Assembly (NCBI GenBank): GCA_026129905.1
Contig: JAHCHE010000008.1
Span: 62,001-126,000 of the forward strand
Reading direction: 5' to 3'
Source of the DNA: Bryobacteraceae bacterium
GTDB lineage: Bacteria; Acidobacteriota; Terriglobia; Bryobacterales; Bryobacteraceae
DNA: 64,000 nt
Position numbers and translations under genes: made by a program. Below the pieces are notes generated by a model. It saw nothing but the letters and a program-made list of their open reading frames with translations. It did not search any database and was not told the origin of the DNA. Below, piece by piece: positions 7,558 to 17,153 of the stretch. The stretch's first letter is position 1, and each line of letters opens with the position of its first letter.

Positions 7558-8631
7558 ATGATGAACGGCGCGGAACGCCAGCGGGCTATCGACGTCGCAC
7601 TGGCGCAGATGGAAAAGCAGTTCGGCCGAGGGTCGGTTCTCCGGCTTGGCTCAACCAACGTGATACCGGTGACCGTTATCCCCACCGGCGCCATCTCGCT
7701 CGATGCGGCGCTGGGCGTCGGCGGTGTTCCGCGGGGCCGCGTGGTGGAGGTGTTCGGGCCGGAATCCTCCGGCAAAACCACCATCGCGCTTCAGATTGTG
7801 GCGGAAGCCAACCGGGCCGGCGGAACCGCGGCGTTTATTGACGCCGAGCACGCGCTCGATCCCGTCTACGCGCGCAAACTTGGCGTCGACGTCGACAACC
7901 TTGTCGTTTCCCAGCCCGATTGCGGCGAACAGGCCCTCGAAATCACGTTGGCCATGGTCTCCACGCGCGCCATCGACGTCGTCGTTGTCGATTCCGTGGC
8001 CGCGCTGGTGCCGAAGGCCGAACTCGAAGGCGAGATGGGCGACAGCCACATGGGACTCCAGGCGCGGCTCATGTCGCAGGCGCTTCGCAAGCTGACGGGC
8101 GTCGTGTCCCGCACCAACACCTGCCTCATCTTCATCAACCAGGTCCGGGAGAAGATCGGGGTGATGTTCGGAAATCCCGAAACCACTACCGGCGGGCGTG
8201 CGCTGAAGTTCTACTCTTCCGTCCGGATGGAGGTCCGTAAGGGTGCCGCTATCAAGGAGGGGGACGTCATCGTCGGCAGCCGCACCAGAGTAAAGGTAGT
8301 GAAGAACAAGGTCGCCGCGCCCTTCCGCGAGGTGGAGGTGGACCTGATTCACGGCGAGGGTATCTCCCGGGAAGCCGACCTGCTGGATCTCGGCGTACAG
8401 CGCCAGGCGATTGAGAAGAGCGGGACGTGGTTCAGCTACGGCGGCGAACGGCTCGGCCAGGGGCGCGAGAATGCCAAAGCCTTCCTCCGCGACAACCCCG
8501 CCGTCCGCGACCGCCTCGAAGGAGACCTCCGCGCGCGGCTCGGTCTCTCCGCCGCCGGCGAATCGCCGGAAGCCAGGCGGGCGGAGCCGCAAGCGGCCAA
8601 AACCCCTCTGGCAAAGGCTCTCACCGCCTAG
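7558..8631 (+). CDS. recA: RecA recombinase, copy 2 (tandem paralogue)
   Basis: A second complete RecA of 357 residues, clearly homologous to copy 1 along its whole length but well diverged. Walker [10 protein letters not shown] and the allosteric [19 protein letters not shown] are intact, and L1 has the canonical GDSHMGLQ. In contrast, the DIRRI segment after L2 reads EVRKG, so the positions equivalent to D224 and R227 are E and K, and [10 protein letters not shown] reads [10 protein letters not shown]. The start at 7558 is one of two adjacent ATG codons. The 66-bp gap to copy 1 shows no clear terminator, so cotranscription is likely. The pair is an old duplication or a retained paralogue, not a recent copy. 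Confidence 0.95.
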   Translation: MMNGAERQRAIDVALAQMEKQFGRGSVLRLGSTNVIPVTVIPTGAISLDAALGVGGVPRGRVVEVFGPESSGKTTIALQIVAEANRAGGTAAFIDAEHALDPVYARKLGVDVDNLVVSQPDCGEQALEITLAMVSTRAIDVVVVDSVAALVPKAELEGEMGDSHMGLQARLMSQALRKLTGVVSRTNTCLIFINQVREKIGVMFGNPETTTGGRALKFYSSVRMEVRKGAAIKEGDVIVGSRTRVKVVKNKVAAPFREVEVDLIHGEGISREADLLDLGVQRQAIEKSGTWFSYGGERLGQGRENAKAFLRDNPAVRDRLEGDLRARLGLSAAGESPEARRAEPQAAKTPLAKALTA

Positions 8632-8719
8632 CAGAACGCCGAACCCTCGAAAAACGGGCCTCTCGCCGCCCCTGTGCGCCCAAAAGCCCTAATAATTAGG
8701 CTTCCAAGCGACTTTCCTC

Positions 8720-8748
8720 TTTACACCGCCTCCCAGATACCTTATCAT
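8720..8748 (+). promoter_or_regulatory. Strong sigma70-type promoter for HU-like gene
   Basis: TTTACA (8720-8725), a 17-bp spacer and TATCAT (8743-8748) lie about 80 bp before the ATG at 8826. The leader between them is purine-rich with two GGGAGAAG-like stretches, the second close enough to serve as ribosome binding site. Confidence 0.65.
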
Positions 8749-8825
8749 GGCATCAAAACATAACCTGTCGACCTTGTAACGAATGTAACGAGGGAGAAGG
8801 GTTCGTTGGGAGAAGACAACAGAAT

Positions 8826-9128
8826 ATGACGCAAACCGAGTTCGTAAAGAAGATCGCGGCCGTCGGCGGCGTAACGAACAAAGTCGCCAAGGACATCATC
8901 GCGGCGTATGCCGATACCGCGGTCAGCGAAACCAAGAAAACGGGCGTGTTCGTCCTGCCCGGCATCGGCCGGCTCGTGAGGGTGGATCGGAAAGCCCGCA
9001 CCGGGCGCAACCCGGCCACCGGCGAGACGATCAAGATTCCGGCCAAGAAGGTGGTGAAGTTCCGCGTGGCCAAAGCCTGCAAGGACGCGATCGTGCCGGC
9101 GAAGAAACCCCGGGCCAGCGCCGGCTAA
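8826..9128 (+). CDS. HU/IHF-family DNA-binding protein
   Basis: A 100-residue basic protein of the bacterial histone-like family. The N-terminal helices (TQTEFVKKIAAVGGVTNKVA) are followed by the HU body and the DNA-intercalating arm signature GRNPATGETIKIPAKKVVKF. A Lys/Pro/Ala-rich tail (IVPAKKPRASAG) extends beyond the usual 90-residue HU. Such proteins bend and compact DNA as dimers. It stands alone behind its own strong promoter, as expected for an abundant nucleoid protein, and is next to the recA pair. It is not possible to say from sequence whether it is the main HU or a specialised paralogue. Confidence 0.93.
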   Translation: MTQTEFVKKIAAVGGVTNKVAKDIIAAYADTAVSETKKTGVFVLPGIGRLVRVDRKARTGRNPATGETIKIPAKKVVKFRVAKACKDAIVPAKKPRASAG

Positions 9129-9387
9129 GAAACGCCGCGACGAGATTCGTTAGCGCCGCGGGACAGGCTTTCCAGTCATGCCGGGCGACGCGACGCCGGC
9201 ATTGGGCAACGCGCAGGCGGGGCGGGGCTGGGCTGTTGGCCAGCCCTCCGCCGACTATGAGCGCCCGGCCTGTTCCTGCGGTCTTCCGTATTCGCCTTCC
9301 ATCCTGCCAGCTCGCGGAATCAGTCGCTGACCGTGCGTGATTTCCGCTGTCGTGGGTAACCCGGTTGAAGACTCGCCTCGAAGACAC
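9129..9387. other. Intergenic region, no gene seen
   Basis: Convergent spacer between the HU-like gene and the first Oar-like receptor. Apart from the terminator at its right end, nothing recognisable was found; short open frames here lack a ribosome binding site and homology. Confidence 0.5.
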
Positions 9388-9421
9388 AAAAAGGACGCCG
9401 TTCGGAACGGCGCCCCTTTTA
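9388..9421 (-). terminator. Rho-independent terminator of the Oar-like receptor gene
   Basis: Read on the minus strand, an A-run and GGGG lead into a GC-rich hairpin (CGCCGTT / AACGGCG arms, 3-nt loop) followed by CCTTTTT. It lies about 27 bp after the stop of the receptor gene. The symmetry would also allow termination of plus-strand transcripts. Confidence 0.75.
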
Positions 9422-9447
9422 AGTTCGCGAGTTCGCCCTCTCGGATC

Positions 9448-12400
9448 CTAGAAGATGAACTTGATCATGAATCGACCCTGAAAACCGGGATTGAAGACAG
9501 CGTCTTTGCCGAATCGTGGATCCAGCGCGCGTGCGCCATCCGGCGTTTCGGCTACCATCTGCCTCCAGTCGAAGCCCTTCGTCAGGTCCGTATCGTGCAG
9601 GTCGATGCCCGCCGAATCCGAGTGTTCTTCACGGTTGTACCGGTCGAAGACGAACATGCTCGTCTTCTGGTTGAAGAGATTGATCATGTTGAACTCGAAC
9701 CGCAACGTCTTGCCTTCGCCGACTTTGAACTCGTGCGCTACCAGCAGGTCGGTCTGGCTGAACACCGGGGTCCGGCCGTAGTTGCCGCGCCCTTCCACAT
9801 AGAACGGAATGTCGTTTACGGTCACCACCTGCGTCGTCACGGGGGTACCGCTGGTCAGCCGGAGGAAACCGCCGATTTGCGTTCCGAAAGCGAAGTTCTT
9901 CGCTCCGGAAAACTTGAACACGTGCGGCCGGTCGGTAGGCAGCCGTCCGAACAGTCCCACGTTGCCGTGGGCGTCAAACAAAGCTTCATCCAGGTCGAAG
10001 TAACGGTTGGCGTTGCCGCCGGGGCGGAAGTTCTCCGCGCCGAAGACCTGGTTTGGTCCGAAGCCGTAACCCAGAGTCGGGGGCCGGATTTCGTCCGTGC
10101 TCTGTAACCCGGCGTAGTTGCCCCACAGTCGGCTGTAGACGTAGCTGACATCGGTGAACCAGCCGCCGCTGAATCGGCGCGTCAGGGACATCTCCATCGC
10201 ATCGTACCGCCGCTTGGCCCGAGGCATTTCGAAGCCGCAAGCCTCGCCAAGCTGTATGGGGCAGGTGGCCCCGGAGGACGGGAAGATCACGAATTTGCCT
10301 TCGCCGGGGTTGCCATACCGGTAGACTTCATTCCCTTCTTCGTCCAACGCGCCCAGGTCCTCGATCGTGCGGATCAGCTTGCTCTGAACGTACCGGCCGG
10401 AAAAGACCGTCTGCGGCTGGATCTCATACTCCACGCCGAAATTCATCGCATGGACGCTCATCGGCTTCACATCCAGGTCGAGGTATTGGAAGCCCGGCAC
10501 GCGCCGATCACGGAACTCGCCGGTAGTCCACAGGTTGGTTCCCGGCATATTGTTGATATTGATGCTATAGATGTCGGCGGTGTCCAGCGACCGGTAGAAC
10601 ATTCGCCACACGTCGCCCCCGAATGTGCCGCGCGCCACGTCGTACTTGGTCCAATCGTAGTAACGGCCCCAGCCGCCGAATAGCTTCAGTTTCCCGTTGC
10701 CAAGCACGTCGAAGCTGGCGCCGATGCGCGGGGCCAGCTTATCGCCGAATCCGAACTGGAATGCGTAGTCGGTACCGAAGAAGGCTTGCGCGGCCGCCTT
10801 GTTAAACGCTGGGATCGTTTCCCTCTCCGTGCGGAGCCCGGCATTGATCGTTAGCCGGCCGAACAGCCGCCAGGAGTCCTGGACATAGAGGTGCGTCAGA
10901 TGCGCCCCGGTGGAGCCGATCGTTCCGCCGTAGTTCACCGCGTAGTAACCGTAAAGGCCCTGGCCGCCCCGGAAGGAAAGCCCCGGGTAGACGTCGACGC
11001 GGCCCATCGGACCGAACGAGTCGTCGAGCACTTTGTTGACGTTCTTCTGCGTTCCCACGCCTGCCTTGATGTTGTGCTGTCCGAGGAACGTCACGAACTG
11101 GCTGAAGTCGGCCTGGACGTACGACCGGGTTGTAATGTCAGAAGAGGTCTTGGCGGCGCTGGGAGTCCGGAACCCGGCGGGCTGCTGAAGGATCGAGGGT
11201 ATGTCAAGTCCCACGCCGGTGGCTTGCCACCAGTAGCTGCCCTGATAGGGAATGCCGATCTCTTTGAAGTTCAAATAGTACCGCCCGCCTTTGACGCTCA
11301 GCAGCGAGGTATTCGTAGGCAGAAAATCAATGTTGCCGGAATAGCTCTGCTCCGGCTGGCTGTAGCCGCGGGTCTTGTACCCCTGCGCCGATCCCAGCGT
11401 CAGCGTACTTACGTTCGGTTCATACCCGTCGTAGGAGGGCAGCGATCCCGTCAAGTACTGCGGCGTGTAGAGCCAAGTGAAGTTTGTCCTGATCCGGCTG
11501 GAGGGGTCGAACGACAGCTTATTGAACCAACTGTGCGCGAACGCCTCCCGCTCCAGCGTGTCCGTACCATCGGAGAACTTATAGCTGTTCGAAGCGCGGT
11601 GCCAGCGCGGCGACGTCGACGTGTAGAACCACACCCGGTTGCGGACCAGCGGTCCGCCCAGCGAGAAGCCGGGTTCCTGGTAGGAACGGCTCTGCTTCTC
11701 GTCCTGGACGTATTTCGGGTCCATCTCCGTGTCGGGGTTAAGTTGCAACCGTTTGACGGGGCTCGCGTTCAGCGAATTGCCATAGAAATAGTAATGAATC
11801 GCGCCGTGGAAGTCGTTGCCGCCCGATTTCGTCACCGCGGTCACTACGCCGCCGAGCGCGCCGCCGTATTCGGCCTCCAGGCCGGTGGTTTTCACCTGCA
11901 CTTCCTGGAGATACTCGATCTTGGCGTCTTGCCGGGCTCGGCCGTCGATCAGGCTGGTGGTCGAAACGCCGTCGATGTAGTAGTTGTTTTCGGCGGCGCT
12001 GGCGCCATTGATCTGGTAGCCGCCTTCAATCTCCCCTGTGTTCACGGACGGCGACAGTAGCGCGATTCCCTGGAAGCTGCGGCCCTTCGGCAGGCGGTCG
12101 ATTTCCTCGGCCGTGACGTTTTGGGCGATCATCGTGCTCGATGTATCGATCAACGGGGCAGCCTCGACGACTTGCACGGTCTGCTCCAGCGTGCCGACCT
12201 GCATCGGCGCTCCGACCTTGACGGTCCTGCCCACCAGCACCAGCACGTCCGGCACCTCGTACCTGGAGAAACCAGACTTCTCGAACCGCAATGCGTAGCG
12301 ACCCGGCTCGAGCTCCGGCGCCAGGAACGTGCCGTCGCCTCGGGTTGTGACGTTCAGAGAGCGGTTCGTCGCCTTGTTGGTGACGGTTACCGCGACGTCG

Positions 12401-12537
12401 GGCAGCACAGCGCCGCTGGAGTCCGTCGCGACGCCGGTGATGTTTCCGAAACGTTCCTGCCCCGCCAGCGGCAGGCAGACGAGGATGAAGATGGCGAGCG
12501 CCAGGCTCCAGCGCCCACCCTGCCCCAAGATTCTCAT
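9448..12537 (-). CDS. Oar/SusC-like outer-membrane receptor with carboxypeptidase-regulatory domain (I)
   Basis: A 1029-residue exported protein: signal peptide ending at LPLAGQ, a carboxypeptidase-regulatory-like beta sandwich (residues about 27-110, GNITGVATDSSGAVLPDVAV), a TonB-plug region (IDRLPKGRSFQGIALLSPSV, then YYIDGVSTTS and AVTKSGGNDFHG), and a long beta barrel ending in FMIKFIF, with the aromatic last residue typical of outer-membrane barrels. Such proteins are expanded in Acidobacteria and Myxococcota and probably import or export large or complex molecules. The GGGAGG ribosome binding site 8 nt before the ATG supports the start. It is divergent from the next receptor gene. The substrate is unknown. 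Confidence 0.9.
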   Translation of the reverse strand: MRILGQGGRWSLALAIFILVCLPLAGQERFGNITGVATDSSGAVLPDVAVTVTNKATNRSLNVTTRGDGTFLAPELEPGRYALRFEKSGFSRYEVPDVLVLVGRTVKVGAPMQVGTLEQTVQVVEAAPLIDTSSTMIAQNVTAEEIDRLPKGRSFQGIALLSPSVNTGEIEGGYQINGASAAENNYYIDGVSTTSLIDGRARQDAKIEYLQEVQVKTTGLEAEYGGALGGVVTAVTKSGGNDFHGAIHYYFYGNSLNASPVKRLQLNPDTEMDPKYVQDEKQSRSYQEPGFSLGGPLVRNRVWFYTSTSPRWHRASNSYKFSDGTDTLEREAFAHSWFNKLSFDPSSRIRTNFTWLYTPQYLTGSLPSYDGYEPNVSTLTLGSAQGYKTRGYSQPEQSYSGNIDFLPTNTSLLSVKGGRYYLNFKEIGIPYQGSYWWQATGVGLDIPSILQQPAGFRTPSAAKTSSDITTRSYVQADFSQFVTFLGQHNIKAGVGTQKNVNKVLDDSFGPMGRVDVYPGLSFRGGQGLYGYYAVNYGGTIGSTGAHLTHLYVQDSWRLFGRLTINAGLRTERETIPAFNKAAAQAFFGTDYAFQFGFGDKLAPRIGASFDVLGNGKLKLFGGWGRYYDWTKYDVARGTFGGDVWRMFYRSLDTADIYSININNMPGTNLWTTGEFRDRRVPGFQYLDLDVKPMSVHAMNFGVEYEIQPQTVFSGRYVQSKLIRTIEDLGALDEEGNEVYRYGNPGEGKFVIFPSSGATCPIQLGEACGFEMPRAKRRYDAMEMSLTRRFSGGWFTDVSYVYSRLWGNYAGLQSTDEIRPPTLGYGFGPNQVFGAENFRPGGNANRYFDLDEALFDAHGNVGLFGRLPTDRPHVFKFSGAKNFAFGTQIGGFLRLTSGTPVTTQVVTVNDIPFYVEGRGNYGRTPVFSQTDLLVAHEFKVGEGKTLRFEFNMINLFNQKTSMFVFDRYNREEHSDSAGIDLHDTDLTKGFDWRQMVAETPDGARALDPRFGKDAVFNPGFQGRFMIKFIF

Positions 12538-12986
12538 TAGTTGGCCTCCCTTTCGATGAAGCGATCAGGTCGTTGAGTACTCAGCCTGCGAGGAAGAACT
12601 CGGGCTGGTCAAGTCATTCATATTAACAGACCTGAATCCCGACTACCACGAATATCTGGCTAAACAGGCCTAGAACTCTATTGGCAGTCGTGCAGACGAT
12701 CTTGTTAGCATTTCAGGCGCCAAACTCCCGATGCGTGTAAGTCGTGTGGCTGCAGCAGCTCCGGCGGCGGGCGGCGTCCTGTTTTTAGTAATATGCCCCG
12801 CCGCGCCTACGCGTTTACGGAAAAGTGCGTATTCCTGCACGGTCTCCTCGCCTTCCGGTAAAGGTTTGCGGGCGAGCGCCGATGAGTGAATTGCAGGGAT
12901 ATCCGCCGCCCCTCTCTGGCCGTCAGCCAACCTGGCTGCGGCGCCGCGGACGGCGGTGCGCCTGACGACGCAGAAGGAGTGAAATC
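12538..12986. other. Divergent regulatory spacer between two receptor genes
   Basis: About 450 bp separate the starts of two divergent Oar-like receptors. The only clear elements are the ribosome binding sites at either end (GGGAGG for the minus gene, AAGGAG for the plus gene). No consensus promoter pair was found. Open frames inside lack coding character. Confidence 0.5.
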
Positions 12987-15900
12987 GTGAATCGCACCTC
13001 CGTCAGGAGTATTCGAGTGGGCGCGTTTGTCGCCGCTCTGCTCGCCGCCGCCGTCGCCTTCGGGCAAGCCACCGACGGGCATATCACCGGGACCGTCCTG
13101 GATGCCACCGGGGCCGTGATTCCCGGCGCCGACGTCGAGTTGACCAATGTCACTACCGACGTGGTCCGCGCCGCGCGCTCGGATGGATCGGGGATCTACC
13201 GCTTCCAGAACGTCCTGGCGGGCCGCTACCGGCTGACGGTGCGGGCGGAAGGCTTCGCCCCGGCGACCGTCGAGAATATCGACATCACCCTGAACCGCGC
13301 GACGACGCTCAATGTGACGCTCGGCCTCGCGGCGGTGGCCAGCCAGGTGGACGTGGTGGAAGCCGCCGCCCAGATCGATACCACCAGCGCGACCATCGGC
13401 TCGGCCTACGGGCAGGCGCAGGCGATCTACAACCCTTTGAGTTCACAGGCTTACGGCGTTTACAACCTGGCCCTGATGAGCGCGGGCGTGGCTTCCAGCG
13501 GCGGCCTGGGCGTCGGCGACGGGCCCTCGGTGGGCGGCCAGCGGCCCCGTCAGAACAACTTCACCCTCGAGGGCGTGGACAACAACCGCAAGGATGTCAC
13601 CGGCGTCAACCTGGCCGTGCCGCACGAAGCGGTCGCGGAGTTCTCGGCGCTCCAGAATCAGTTCAGTTCCGAGTTCGGCCATTCCACCGGCGGCCAGTTC
13701 AACGTCGCGCTTCGCTCGGGTTCCAACCAATATCACGGCGCGGCGTACTGGTACTTGCAGAATCGCCATCTCAATGCGGTGGATGAGGCCGACGCCCGCC
13801 AGGGCATCCGCCAGAATCCGCGCTATGATCGCAACTCGGTCGGCGCGAGCGTCGGCGGGCCGCTGATCAGGAACAAGCTCTTCTACTACGGACTGATGGA
13901 ATACAACCCGCTCGGCGCCGCCAGCTCCCCGTATGCCGCCACGATGACGCCGACGGCCGAGGGCTACCGGATGCTGGAGTCGATCCCCGGGCTGTCGCGC
14001 GCCAACCTGGACGTGCTGCAGCGCTACGCCACGCCCGCGCCCGCCCAAACCGGAACCGCCGGGGTGGGCGGCTTCGACGTGCCGGTCGGCATCCTGCCGA
14101 TCACGTTTCCCAACTACTCCAACAACTACAACTGGGTCGCCAACGCCGATTACAACGCCGGCGACCGGGACCAACTTCGGTTCCGCTACGTCGAGGCGCG
14201 CACGGCGGGCATCGACATCACCGTCTCGCCCAACCTGCCCGCCTTCGCCGGCGACCGGACCATCCGCCAGAGGACTCTGGCGCTGTCGGAGTTCCACAAC
14301 TTCCATCCCGCGCTGCTGAACGAACTGCGGCTCAACTACAGCCGCTATTCCGACCGCATTCCCGCCGGCGACTTCAGCTTCCCGGGCCTGGACGTTTTCC
14401 CCAACATCACCATCGAGCACGATCTCAACCTGCAACTGGGACCGTTCGACGGCGCGCCGCAGAGCACCACGCAGAATATCTATCAACTGGTGGACAACCT
14501 CACCTGGATCAAGGGCTCGCACACTATCAAGGGGGGGATCGACGCGCGCCAGTACATCGCGCCGACCAACTTCATCTCGCGGGTGCGGGGCGACTACAAC
14601 TATTCCACGCTGGAGCGTTACCTGCTGGACCTCCAGCCGGACCTGATGGCGTCGCGCAACGCCGGCGGCCGCCCCTACTGGGGCAACGCCTGGAACTTCT
14701 ATTGGTTCATCCAGGACGAGATGAAGCTGCGCCGGAATCTCACGCTGACTCTGGGACTTCGCCACGAGTACAAGGGCATCCTCGCCGACGACCGGCTGCA
14801 GGCGCTAAACCAGGTTGCCGACGTTCCGGGGCTGATCGCGTTCCAGGCGCCCAAAGCGCGGAAGCGCAATTTCGCGCCCCGCGGCGGCCTCACCTGGTCG
14901 CCGGGCGACAGCGGCAAGACCGTGTTCCGCGCCGGGGCCGGCATGGCCTACGACAACTACTTCGATAACCTGGGCGCCAGCACGAAGCCGCCGCAGCTTC
15001 AGACCAGCGTCATCTTGCCCGGCGGCGACAAGCCGAATTTTCTCGGCTCCGGAGGCATCTCCTTGCAGGCGCCGACCGCCGCCCGCTCGCCCGCGCAGTG
15101 GCGCGCCTCGACGGCCGGCTACATTTTCGACCAGCGCCTTCCAGTCTCCTACCAGTGGACGTTCGGCATCGAGCGGGTGCTCGGGAAAGACTACACCTTG
15201 AATGTGCGCTACCTCGGCACGCGCGGCAGCGCGCTGTTCGTGCAGGAGTGGCTCAACGTCCAGTCGGTGGTGACGGCGAACCACTACCTGCCCACCTACC
15301 TCCAGCGGCCGTCGCAGACCGAACTGGACGGACTGCCGCTCACGCTGGACGGCCTTGCCGCCGAATTCGAGGAAGGCGGCTTCTACCGGCCGGAGTTTCT
15401 GGCCGCCGGCTTCTATTCGCCTCTTACGGCCTTTCCCAACATCGGCAATTCCACCTATCACGGGCTGGCCACCGAATTTACGCGCCGCTTCTCGAGCGGT
15501 TTCCTGTTCAATGGCGCTTATACGTGGAGCAAGGCCATCGACGATTCGACGGCCGACCTGTTCTCGACCGTCCTCTCCCCGCGGCGTCCCCAGGACTTCG
15601 ACAACCTGCGGGCGGAACGGTCGCGATCGTTTCTGGACCGGACGCACCGGCTTTCGATGACCTGGGTGTGGGAAACGCCCTGGATGAAAACCAGCGCAAA
15701 TCGCTGGACGAGGAACGTGGCCGGCAATTGGCTGCTCAGCGGTTCCTATATCGTCGAGTCGCCGCAGTACGCCACCGTGCAGAGCGGGACGGACTCCAAC
15801 CTTAACGCGGACCCCTGGGCCGACCGGGTGATCGTGAATCCCGGCGGCGTCGATCGCACGGGTTCCGGCGTCAGTCCGCTGCGCAACAGCGCCGGACAGA

Positions 15901-16253
15901 TTGTCGGCTACCTTGCCAACGACGCTAAAGCGCGCTACATTCGGGCCGAGGTGGGGGCTTACGCCAACGGGGGCCGGCAGACGCTGCCCTTACGCGGGAT
16001 CAATAGCTGGAACCTGGCCGTAATCAAGAAGATTCCGCTGGCCGAATCCAAGGCGCTCGAGTTGCGCGCCCAGTTCTACAACGCGTTCAACCACCCGCAG
16101 TACGTGCCCGGCTATCTGGACAACGTCGCCAGCCGCGCTGCGCGCCAGACGCGGAACCATCTCATCCCCGGCAATCCGTGGTTCAACGATCCGACAAGAG
16201 TGTACAGTTCCAACCCGCGGTACATCCAACTGGCGGCGCGGTTCACCTACTGA
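12987..16253 (+). CDS. Oar/SusC-like outer-membrane receptor with carboxypeptidase-regulatory domain (II)
   Basis: A 1088-residue protein starting at GTG 12987 behind AAGGAG. It has a signal peptide (VGAFVAALLAAAVAFGQ), a regulatory beta sandwich (GHITGTVLDATGAVIPGADV), a plug-like domain (QNNFTLEGVDNN, FSSEFGHSTGGQFNVALRSG) and a barrel ending in QLAARFTY. Its closest resemblance in the window is to the three other giant receptors, but it differs in having a longer plug linker. It is expected to sit in the outer membrane and use TonB energy, although a TonB box is not evident. No substrate-processing gene lies beside it. Confidence 0.9.
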   Translation: MNRTSVRSIRVGAFVAALLAAAVAFGQATDGHITGTVLDATGAVIPGADVELTNVTTDVVRAARSDGSGIYRFQNVLAGRYRLTVRAEGFAPATVENIDITLNRATTLNVTLGLAAVASQVDVVEAAAQIDTTSATIGSAYGQAQAIYNPLSSQAYGVYNLALMSAGVASSGGLGVGDGPSVGGQRPRQNNFTLEGVDNNRKDVTGVNLAVPHEAVAEFSALQNQFSSEFGHSTGGQFNVALRSGSNQYHGAAYWYLQNRHLNAVDEADARQGIRQNPRYDRNSVGASVGGPLIRNKLFYYGLMEYNPLGAASSPYAATMTPTAEGYRMLESIPGLSRANLDVLQRYATPAPAQTGTAGVGGFDVPVGILPITFPNYSNNYNWVANADYNAGDRDQLRFRYVEARTAGIDITVSPNLPAFAGDRTIRQRTLALSEFHNFHPALLNELRLNYSRYSDRIPAGDFSFPGLDVFPNITIEHDLNLQLGPFDGAPQSTTQNIYQLVDNLTWIKGSHTIKGGIDARQYIAPTNFISRVRGDYNYSTLERYLLDLQPDLMASRNAGGRPYWGNAWNFYWFIQDEMKLRRNLTLTLGLRHEYKGILADDRLQALNQVADVPGLIAFQAPKARKRNFAPRGGLTWSPGDSGKTVFRAGAGMAYDNYFDNLGASTKPPQLQTSVILPGGDKPNFLGSGGISLQAPTAARSPAQWRASTAGYIFDQRLPVSYQWTFGIERVLGKDYTLNVRYLGTRGSALFVQEWLNVQSVVTANHYLPTYLQRPSQTELDGLPLTLDGLAAEFEEGGFYRPEFLAAGFYSPLTAFPNIGNSTYHGLATEFTRRFSSGFLFNGAYTWSKAIDDSTADLFSTVLSPRRPQDFDNLRAERSRSFLDRTHRLSMTWVWETPWMKTSANRWTRNVAGNWLLSGSYIVESPQYATVQSGTDSNLNADPWADRVIVNPGGVDRTGSGVSPLRNSAGQIVGYLANDAKARYIRAEVGAYANGGRQTLPLRGINSWNLAVIKKIPLAESKALELRAQFYNAFNHPQYVPGYLDNVASRAARQTRNHLIPGNPWFNDPTRVYSSNPRYIQLAARFTY

Positions 16254-16312
16254 TCGGACGCGGCGGGCCTGGCCTCCTGGGCTACGACCCGCCCTTCTCC
16301 TGGGGCGCGTCC

Positions 16313-17149
16313 TTACTTGGCCGCGCCCCGTTTTTTCCGCCCTCTGCTCTTGTCCTCGTCCGGTTGGCTTGCCGGCGTCCCGCCCGGCCAGTATCCGAAG
16401 TCCCAGATCTGGATGTTCGCCTCCCCCGGGGAGAATTCCGCCACGGCGTACTCGCCCGGTTCGAGCGGCTTCACCGGCCACAGCTTATAAAGGTTGAAGT
16501 CCACCTGCCGGCGGAACACCTCCACGTCCTCGTGCTGTTCGTAGATCTGGTTCGTCACCGGCGCCACCGACCATTCCTCCACCAGCCGCTCGCCCTTGCG
16601 CGGCTTGAGCCGGAGCAGCCCGAAGCGCTCCTGTTGCTGCAGCCGGATGTAGAACTCCGGCGTGGGCGTCGTGACGACGGTCGGGGCATTTTCCCCCTTG
16701 ACGATGACGGACTGCTTGCCCGAGACGATGGGGACCGGGGTGATAACCTTCAGTACGGATCGTCTCTTGTCGGAGACCGCCTCGAGTTCGGCGACCGGAA
16801 TGGATTTCAGTTGCTCGCCGTCCACCAGGTAGACGCCGGCGTCCATCGGTACGCTGGACACTTCCCTCTCATGCTCGCGCTCGGCGGTCTCTTCGGCCTG
16901 GAGCCACTCCATCTCCTTCTTGCGCTCGGCGCCCTTCTCGTCGAACTCTTTGCGCGTGCGCGCCAGGTCCACCAGGTCGAGCGGGATCTCCTCCCAGTCG
17001 CTGCGTTCGAGGCTGTAGAACCGCACGCGGTCCTCTTTGACCTCGTACTCGCGGACGACATGGTAGCTGCCATCGGTGAGGTAAAGCCGGATGGTGGCGC
17101 ACCACGCCGCCGACGCGATCGCTATTAGCGCAAAAACTGCCCGCAACAT
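16313..17149 (-). CDS. Exported protein of unknown function
   Basis: A 278-residue protein with a signal peptide (MLRAVFALIAIASAAWC). The mature part begins with a short beta domain (ATIRLYLTDGSYHVVREYEV) like SH3-type repeats that follow signal peptides in envelope proteins, then a charged helical stretch rich in Glu, Arg and Lys (residues about 63-95, probable coiled coil), then a mixed domain with a basic C-terminus. The Cys at the predicted cleavage site could be lipidated, but no convincing lipobox precedes it. It begins 4 bp after the stop of the receiver gene and is probably cotranscribed with it. I do not recognise the family. Confidence 0.7.
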   Translation of the reverse strand: MLRAVFALIAIASAAWCATIRLYLTDGSYHVVREYEVKEDRVRFYSLERSDWEEIPLDLVDLARTRKEFDEKGAERKKEMEWLQAEETAEREHEREVSSVPMDAGVYLVDGEQLKSIPVAELEAVSDKRRSVLKVITPVPIVSGKQSVIVKGENAPTVVTTPTPEFYIRLQQQERFGLLRLKPRKGERLVEEWSVAPVTNQIYEQHEDVEVFRRQVDFNLYKLWPVKPLEPGEYAVAEFSPGEANIQIWDFGYWPGGTPASQPDEDKSRGRKKRGAAK

Positions 17150-17153
17150 CGCC

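Noticed and set aside
16254-16312. Inverted GGACGC/GCGTCC pair between convergent genes as terminator
   Set aside because: The arms are short, widely spaced and lack a T-run; pairing of GC-rich sequence by chance is likely.
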